NCBI GenBank assembly: GCA_040391865.1
Contig: JBEBWZ010000002.1
Span: 12,262-76,261 of the forward strand
Length of the DNA: 64,000 nt
Origin: Solimonas sp040391865
GTDB taxonomy: Bacteria > Pseudomonadota > Gammaproteobacteria > Nevskiales > Nevskiaceae
Reading direction: 5' to 3'
Numbering within the stretch: position 1 is the stretch's first letter; every line of letters starts with the position of its first letter. The notes beneath the pieces were generated by a model that worked only from the letters and a program-made list of their open reading frames with translations, ran no database searches and was not told where the DNA came from. Made by a program: the position numbers and the translations under genes. Of this stretch, positions 60,148 through 64,000 are shown piece after piece.

Positions 60148-60217
60148 GCCAAACGCCCCGCTCAGCGGCAGGCTGCAAGCACAGCGAGTAGACCGCCGCT
60201 GGAGCGCCATGTTATGC
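60148..60217 (-). repeat. attC recombination site (integron cassette boundary)
   Basis: 70 bp running from GCCAAAC to GTTATGC. On the minus strand it starts GCATAAC (R''), pairs GGCGCTCCAGCGG with CCGCTGAGCGG, and ends GTTTGGC (R'). The TAA stop of the PhyH gene lies inside R''. A well-formed cassette boundary. Confidence 0.85.
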
Positions 60218-60919
60218 CCATCCATGGGTGACAGGAAGATAGCGAACGGTTGCCATGATTCTGACTTTGCTGGTGGCGTTGAAGGAGGGCGTATGCAGCA
60301 GCCTCATATCCATCAGATACACATCGCCAGCGTGACCGAGCATCTCCACGATAGACAGATCATGACGGCCCAACTCACCCTCCAAATCCCCTTCTCGTCG
60401 CAAGATATCTCGGATCTTTCTGCTCGCCTCCTCCTGGCCAGCCAGAAGGTGCGAGCCTGCGATTGCCATGGTTGCGCCACCGCGGGGCATCACCTCGTCG
60501 ATCAAAATAAAGGCCTGAATCCCAGTCAAGCCGCGATGACTTGAAGCAGAAATGTCCGTGTGCCACCTCAGCCCACCGATAGACCAAGCTCCCTGATTGG
60601 GAAGTGAGATCAGAAATTGACTCTGCGCTGGAGACAGGCTTGTTTCAGACAGAGAAGAAATGGAGGCAAGGATTTCCTTGTTGATGACCTTGGAGTGAAG
60701 ATCATCCTGCCGGATCAAACCAGAAAGCTTCGTTATCTGTTGAAATGCAGGCATTGACTTGATGGGCGCAGATAATGATTTTCCAGAAGACCAGATCTTC
60801 AATCTCTTCAGCTCACTCAAGACATGAGCCTTAACTGGATCAACCTGCTTTTTACTGAGCGCTTGCCTCAGAAACAGGTATCCATTTTTTTGAAAGTCTG
60901 ACTTCTGTTCTGGCGTCAT
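60212..60919 (-). CDS. Phytanoyl-CoA dioxygenase (PhyH) family protein
   Basis: The 235-residue Fe(II)/2-oxoglutarate dioxygenase has the HxD of WHTD near residue 118 and a distal His-(x)n-Arg (LLHTPSFNATSKVRIMATVRY near 207-227), so metal and co-substrate sites look complete. It would hydroxylate an unknown substrate. The gene is AT-richer than the chromosome, and its stop codon lies in attC R''. Confidence 0.88.
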   Translation of the reverse strand: MTPEQKSDFQKNGYLFLRQALSKKQVDPVKAHVLSELKRLKIWSSGKSLSAPIKSMPAFQQITKLSGLIRQDDLHSKVINKEILASISSLSETSLSPAQSQFLISLPNQGAWSIGGLRWHTDISASSHRGLTGIQAFILIDEVMPRGGATMAIAGSHLLAGQEEASRKIRDILRREGDLEGELGRHDLSIVEMLGHAGDVYLMDMRLLHTPSFNATSKVRIMATVRYLPVTHGWA

Positions 60920-60941
60920 TGGGGGATCGAGGCCGCTTCAT

Positions 60942-61010
60942 GCATAACGCGTGAGCTCAGCCGCCAGAGCGCGTCGTGGCTTGGCAGCCGGCTGCAGAAA
61001 ATTATTATGC
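60942..61010 (-). repeat. attC recombination site
   Basis: 69 bp from GCATAAC (60942-60948; R' on the minus strand GTTATGC) to ATTATGC (61004-61010; R'' GCATAAT). Inner pairs CAGCCG/CGGCTG hold the hairpin. The stop codon of the DUF1801 gene (61005-61007) is in R''. Confidence 0.8.
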
Positions 61011-61415
61011 CGATCTACCGCCATGCTTCATTACCTTTATGCTGGCCTTAATCAATTTCTTTACCAATGGCTCAGGAATCTCTGCATCCACCGGAAAGCT
61101 GATGATGGCCTTTGTTGCAGCGTAACCTTGGATCTGCACTTTGCTGTCCTCCAGCACTGGTGGACGAACGTGCAGGCGAACATTCGGTGATTTGTAACTG
61201 AACCAGGCAAACATTCCGTTGTAGTCATACCCCTCGTAGCAATATCCCGGCATCTGGAAATAACTGACCGTTTCAGTCGCGCCAGGTGCTATTTCACGTA
61301 TGGCATTTCGGATGCTCTGCAATTTGGCCTGCACTTCGGCCGGGCAAGCTCCAATGTATTCGTCAACACCACCAGGCACGATGGTTTTTTGCTTGCTGCC
61401 ATTTTTGCGTGTCAT
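61005..61415 (-). CDS. DUF1801 family protein
   Basis: The 136-residue protein matches DUF1801/YdhG: VDEYIGACPAEVQAKLQSIR, then TVSYFQMPGYCYEG, and ISFPVDAEIPEPLVKKLI. The family is related to iron-chaperone-like YdhG proteins; role unresolved. Cassette gene with the stop codon inside R''. Confidence 0.87.
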   Translation of the reverse strand: MTRKNGSKQKTIVPGGVDEYIGACPAEVQAKLQSIRNAIREIAPGATETVSYFQMPGYCYEGYDYNGMFAWFSYKSPNVRLHVRPPVLEDSKVQIQGYAATKAIISFPVDAEIPEPLVKKLIKASIKVMKHGGRSA

Positions 61416-61457
61416 ACGTCGTCTCCATAGCCGGGGGCGCCGCGTATCTGCCCATCC

Positions 61458-61517
61458 GCATGACGCCTGAGTTAAGCCGCGCCACGAAGCTGTGTCGGCT
61501 TGACTGAACTACTAGTC
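61458..61517 (-). repeat. attC recombination site
   Basis: 60 bp with GCATGAC at 61458-61464 and ACTAGTC at 61511-61517. The inner GAGTTAAGCCGCG / GTCGGCTTGACTGAAC pairing is that of the common 60-bp attC family found in mobile aadA cassettes. The chorismate mutase stop codon is in R''. Confidence 0.8.
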
Positions 61518-61838
61518 CTTGCCTGCCACACCTTGCAGTGCGGCATGTTCGGCCAACTCTGAATCGATGAAGCCGGAAATCATGGCCCGATACACTTGCT
61601 CAGTGACCGTCGGATTGGCACCGAGCGAGCGTGCCAGTGTCACAACCTTGCCAATAACCTGTTCAACACGCTGGGGAGCGCGAACGTCGGCGGTGGAAGT
61701 TTTGAACGCCGCAGCTTGCTTGACGTAAGCGCCGCGCTCCGCCAAGAGAGCAACGATCTGCTGATCAATCCGGTCTATGTTGGAGCGGATTTGCTCGATG
61801 GAGCTGCAGGGCTGAATGGGGTTGACGCTGTTGCTCAC
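61512..61838 (-). CDS. Chorismate mutase type II (AroQ-like)
   Basis: The 108-residue helical protein has the AroQ/PchB pattern: IRSNIDRIDQQIVALLAERGAYV, KTSTADVRAPQRVEQVI, and VTEQVYRAMISGFIDSEL. Conserved Arg and Lys positions for chorismate binding are present. Either chorismate mutase or isochorismate pyruvate-lyase is possible. GTG start at 61838 with CAGGAG upstream. Confidence 0.9.
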   Translation of the reverse strand: MSNSVNPIQPCSSIEQIRSNIDRIDQQIVALLAERGAYVKQAAAFKTSTADVRAPQRVEQVIGKVVTLARSLGANPTVTEQVYRAMISGFIDSELAEHAALQGVAGKD

Positions 61839-61863
61839 GGGAACTCCTGAAAATTAGTGCAAG

Positions 61864-61935
61864 GCCCAACGCCCAAGTGCAGCGGCGGGTTACGGGCGCA
61901 GCGAGCAGTCCGCCCGCAGGGGCGCCTTGTTGGGC
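61864..61935 (-). repeat. attC recombination site
   Basis: 72 bp with perfect cores GCCCAAC (61864-61870) and GTTGGGC (61929-61935), and inner arms GCCCAAGTGCAGCGGCGGG / CCCGCAGGGGCGCC. The stop codon of the GNAT gene begins 1 bp after the R'' core. One of the best formed in the window. Confidence 0.88.
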
Positions 61936-62397
61936 CTACAGCGGCAGACTGTATGCATAAAACTTGATGTCACGAACCCAGCCCTGAGAGACATACAGTG
62001 CCTGCGCCGTATCGTTGTCCATGGCGGTGGACAGTGACAACCGAATGGCGCCAACGGCACGACCATAGTTTGCCGCAGCCTCCAACAGCCTGGCCGCCAC
62101 CCTTGAGCGCCGAGCCTCTGGGACAACATAGAGGTCGTTGAGAATGAATGCGCGTGCAGCAGAAACGGATGAAAAGCTTGGATAAAGCTGCGTGAACCCA
62201 ACTGCCGCACCGTTGGGTTGCAACGCGATAAAGAGAACGGACTGATTGTGCTGGAGCCGCTCCAGCAAGAACGAACGCGCTACCGCAACATCACTTGCCT
62301 TGCCATAGAACACCCGATAGGCATCGAAGAGCGGAACCAGCAATTCAATATCAGCAACGCTGGCCTAACGTATTTGAATTCTCTCAGTTTGGCTCAT
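61936..62397 (-). pseudogene. GNAT acetyltransferase interrupted by an amber codon
   Basis: The minus-strand frame starting at ATG 62397 reads MSQTERIQIR, then TAG at 62367-62365, then ASVADIELLVPLFDAYRVF. Family similarity crosses the stop, so a C-to-T or A-to-T change is likely. Downstream the protein has the acetyl-CoA motif (VVPEARRSRVAARLLEAA) and is intact to its end at 61936. Translation could restart at TTG 62343, losing about 18 residues. Probably a recently inactivated cassette, or one needing amber readthrough. Confidence 0.78.
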
Positions 62398-62409
62398 GAT
62401 TTCTTTTAG

Positions 62410-62487
62410 GCCCAACGCCGAGCTTAAGCCGCGGCCGCGCCGAAGCGCAGCGGAGGCGTGGACGTCGGCTTGAAGCTCTGGTTAGGT
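62410..62487 (-). repeat. attC recombination site
   Basis: 78 bp with cores GCCCAAC (62410-62416) and GTTAGGT (62481-62487). Inner arms GAGCTTAAGCCGCGGCC / GTCGGCTTGAAGCTC pair well. It lies 43 bp below the stop of the HEPN-like gene, so that gene pair forms one cassette. Confidence 0.87.
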
Positions 62488-62530
62488 ATTTTCGGTGACG
62501 CAGAGTCGCTTCATCGCTAAAGCATCTACG

Positions 62531-63373
62531 TCACTTCGCGCCTGCGACGTGCGCAGCTGGCAGCTTGAACTTGGGGTTCATGAAGACGATCTGATCCAGG
62601 TCAGAGAAGAACGACATTAGGTTGTACGAAGTGATCGGTGCGTTGCCGGGATGGGCTCCGTGGCAACGCATGTCAAAGCAGCTACCCAGTCGGGTGTGTT
62701 CGTTCGTGTCGATCATTCCCATTCCCTCAATCACCCATAGAAGTGGGCGATCAAAAACTTCCTGAAGCTCCGCAATGCTGGTGACGGGATCGACTTTCTT
62801 AAATCTCCTGTATCGACCGCTCGTAGCTGAAGCCATCTGACTGGCCATGTTGTTGAATTTGTCCAAGCCCTTGTGCTCAAGCACACGCTGAATGCGGTCG
62901 ACGGCCGCACTCCAGCCGAGCACTACAGCAGCACGCAGGTGTCCGTGCTTTGCACAAGCGACGGCTTCCGCAAGATAGTCGCTTTCATCCGCGTTAGACA
63001 AACTAGCGAAGAACGCATCAAAGGACGAGGTCGCGCCGCTTCCGAGTGCCCCTTGTTGCGACGGAATAAGAAGCTCGTCGTTGAACGGTTTTATGATCTG
63101 ATCAACGGCCGCCAAATAGCTCGAACGCTGGTTGTTTGGTCCACTGATCCTGATAAGTCGCGTGAACTGTGTGCTGTAGTTTTCGAGGGCCTCAGACGTT
63201 AGCGAATACTTGAGCTTTGGCGCAAAGTCCTTGTGCCACTCCCCGCCGAGCGCCTTTGCTTCAGTTCGAATTGCCAACTTGTTGACGGTCTTGCCTGCCT
63301 CAGCCTTCAGTGATCTTCGAAGCGCCTTGACACGCGTCAGCAGCGCTTCCAATTGATCGTGATCGACGCTCAC
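62531..63373 (-). CDS. Hypothetical protein with HEPN-type R-x4-H motif
   Basis: The 280-residue protein is not assigned to a named family. It is mostly helical, with a C-terminal R236-CHGA-H241, the R-x4-H signature of HEPN ribonucleases, preceded by a helix (about 130-168, HLRAAVVLGWSAAVDRIQRVLE) typical of HEPN-fold proteins. HEPN proteins often act as RNA-cleaving toxins in abortive infection. GTG 63373 overlaps the stop of the upstream partner gene by 4 nt (GTGA), so the pair is co-translated. Function is inferred only from the motif. Confidence 0.55.
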   Translation of the reverse strand: MSVDHDQLEALLTRVKALRRSLKAEAGKTVNKLAIRTEAKALGGEWHKDFAPKLKYSLTSEALENYSTQFTRLIRISGPNNQRSSYLAAVDQIIKPFNDELLIPSQQGALGSGATSSFDAFFASLSNADESDYLAEAVACAKHGHLRAAVVLGWSAAVDRIQRVLEHKGLDKFNNMASQMASATSGRYRRFKKVDPVTSIAELQEVFDRPLLWVIEGMGMIDTNEHTRLGSCFDMRCHGAHPGNAPITSYNLMSFFSDLDQIVFMNPKFKLPAAHVAGAK

Positions 63374-63993
63374 GACAGCTTCTTGATTACTTCGGCCAGG
63401 GCTTTCTTACCGTCCTCTGAGAGTCTGAGGTCAGCAATGTCCTTCGACCACTCACCGAAGTCGAAGGTACCAGCGTTTTTCTTGAAGTTTGCGGTGAAAT
63501 TGCTTTGGTCATAGCACTTCCGAATCTTGCATTCCTCACGTACGGCGCTCACTGTCGTCGTGAACTCTCCGTCCACCAGAGCATTCTTGAGTGCCTGCAT
63601 CGACGCGATTCGAATCTGACCTTCGGCCATGTTCGTCGCACCGAAGTCAGTGATGAGAAGCTCGAACTTGTCGCCTTCCTTGTAGAACACGTTGTTTATG
63701 TGCTCAAGCGTCAAAGTACCTTTCTCCATGAACTTCTTGGTTTTCATGTGGAGGTCGGGCAAAGTGATGTCAGAACCGCCACTCACCTTGGGTTGAACGC
63801 CAGGAGCAGGGATGGAAGTTGAATCGGATTCAGTGCCCGACTCGGCCGTAGGTACCGCTGCGCCTTTAGGCGTCTTTGGCTCTGGGGCGGGCGGAACAGG
63901 TGCATGAACTGGCGCTCTGGGAGGCGCATGACGCTTCGCTAACGCGTCTTTGAGGAGCATCTCGAAGCACAGCACTTTCAGCAACTCTGGCAC
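63370..63993 (-). CDS. Hypothetical partner protein, possibly incomplete at window edge
   Basis: A 207-residue frame, possibly continuing beyond 64000 because the called GTG lies 7 nt from the edge. The N-terminal 25-80 region is Pro/Ala/Ser-rich and low in complexity. The C-terminal region (about 82-207) is a compact alpha/beta domain with TLEHINNVFYKEGDKFELLI and AEGQIRIASMQALKNAL. No family is recognised. It is translationally coupled to the HEPN-like gene within one integron cassette, suggesting sensor/toxin or toxin/antitoxin partners (inference). Confidence 0.55.
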   Translation of the reverse strand: MPELLKVLCFEMLLKDALAKRHAPPRAPVHAPVPPAPEPKTPKGAAVPTAESGTESDSTSIPAPGVQPKVSGGSDITLPDLHMKTKKFMEKGTLTLEHINNVFYKEGDKFELLITDFGATNMAEGQIRIASMQALKNALVDGEFTTTVSAVREECKIRKCYDQSNFTANFKKNAGTFDFGEWSKDIADLRLSEDGKKALAEVIKKLS

Positions 63994-64000
63994 CAGTGCA

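Noticed and set aside
1..64000. CRISPR array, rRNA, tRNA or complete insertion sequence
   Set aside because: No regularly spaced repeats, no RNA gene signatures and no transposase were found on reading either strand.

Overview
This 64-kb window is from a high-GC gammaproteobacterial chromosome. The run argH / algZ-like sensor / algR-like regulator / hemC-hemD-hemX-hemY is a classic gammaproteobacterial arrangement. The DUF1302/DUF1329 outer-surface pair beside several acyl-CoA dehydrogenases suggests a hydrocarbon-, lipid- or steroid-degrading lineage such as the Nevskiales; the genus-level guess is inference.

0-16 kb: a LysR regulator divergent from an SDR / phosphotransferase / acyl-CoA dehydrogenase run, then DUF1302 and DUF1329 genes closed by a strong terminator. 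A facing pair of acyl-CoA dehydrogenases follows, then a complete tripartite efflux locus (TolC-like and TetR on the minus strand, HlyD-like and DHA2 MFS on the plus strand) and a thioesterase. 16-30 kb: a 55-residue membrane protein divergent from a MocR-type regulator, prolyl iminopeptidase, an MltD-like lytic transglycosylase, DUF456, a translationally coupled mprF-acvB lipid-lysylation pair facing a patatin phospholipase, mscL, an epimerase and a ferredoxin-reductase whose start codons overlap head to head, and dnaB.

30.9-36.6 kb: an accessory island directly upstream of dnaB, lower in GC at its dnaB end. It encodes a PD-(D/E)XK nuclease with a possible EVE/PUA-like C-terminus, a possible PUA-like protein, DUF2130, DUF2779 (Cas4/AddB-like nuclease plus DEDD-like exonuclease) and a divergent WYL regulator. 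It is one of two candidates for an undescribed defence system. 36.6-53 kb: core genes (hemY, hemDX, hemC, algR/algZ-like pair, argH) and assorted enzymes: sterol-desaturase family, hydroxyisobutyrate-dehydrogenase family, SDR, two alpha/beta hydrolases, a sulfatase-type transferase, OmpA and HxlR. A truncated DUF1295 remnant also lies here.

53-64 kb: small, functionally unrelated genes, all on the minus strand, separated by attC-like sites. This is the distal part of a chromosomal integron cassette array. Five attC sites between 60.1 and 62.5 kb are well formed, and at four of them the stop codon lies in or directly against R''. Sites further left are increasingly degenerate. Cassettes include an aadA-type aminoglycoside adenylyltransferase, GFA, VOC, tautomerase, reductase, cupin, PhyH dioxygenase, DUF1801, chorismate mutase, a GNAT with an in-frame amber codon, and at the right edge a two-gene unit whose second protein has a HEPN-type R-x4-H motif. 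The integrase is expected beyond the right edge.
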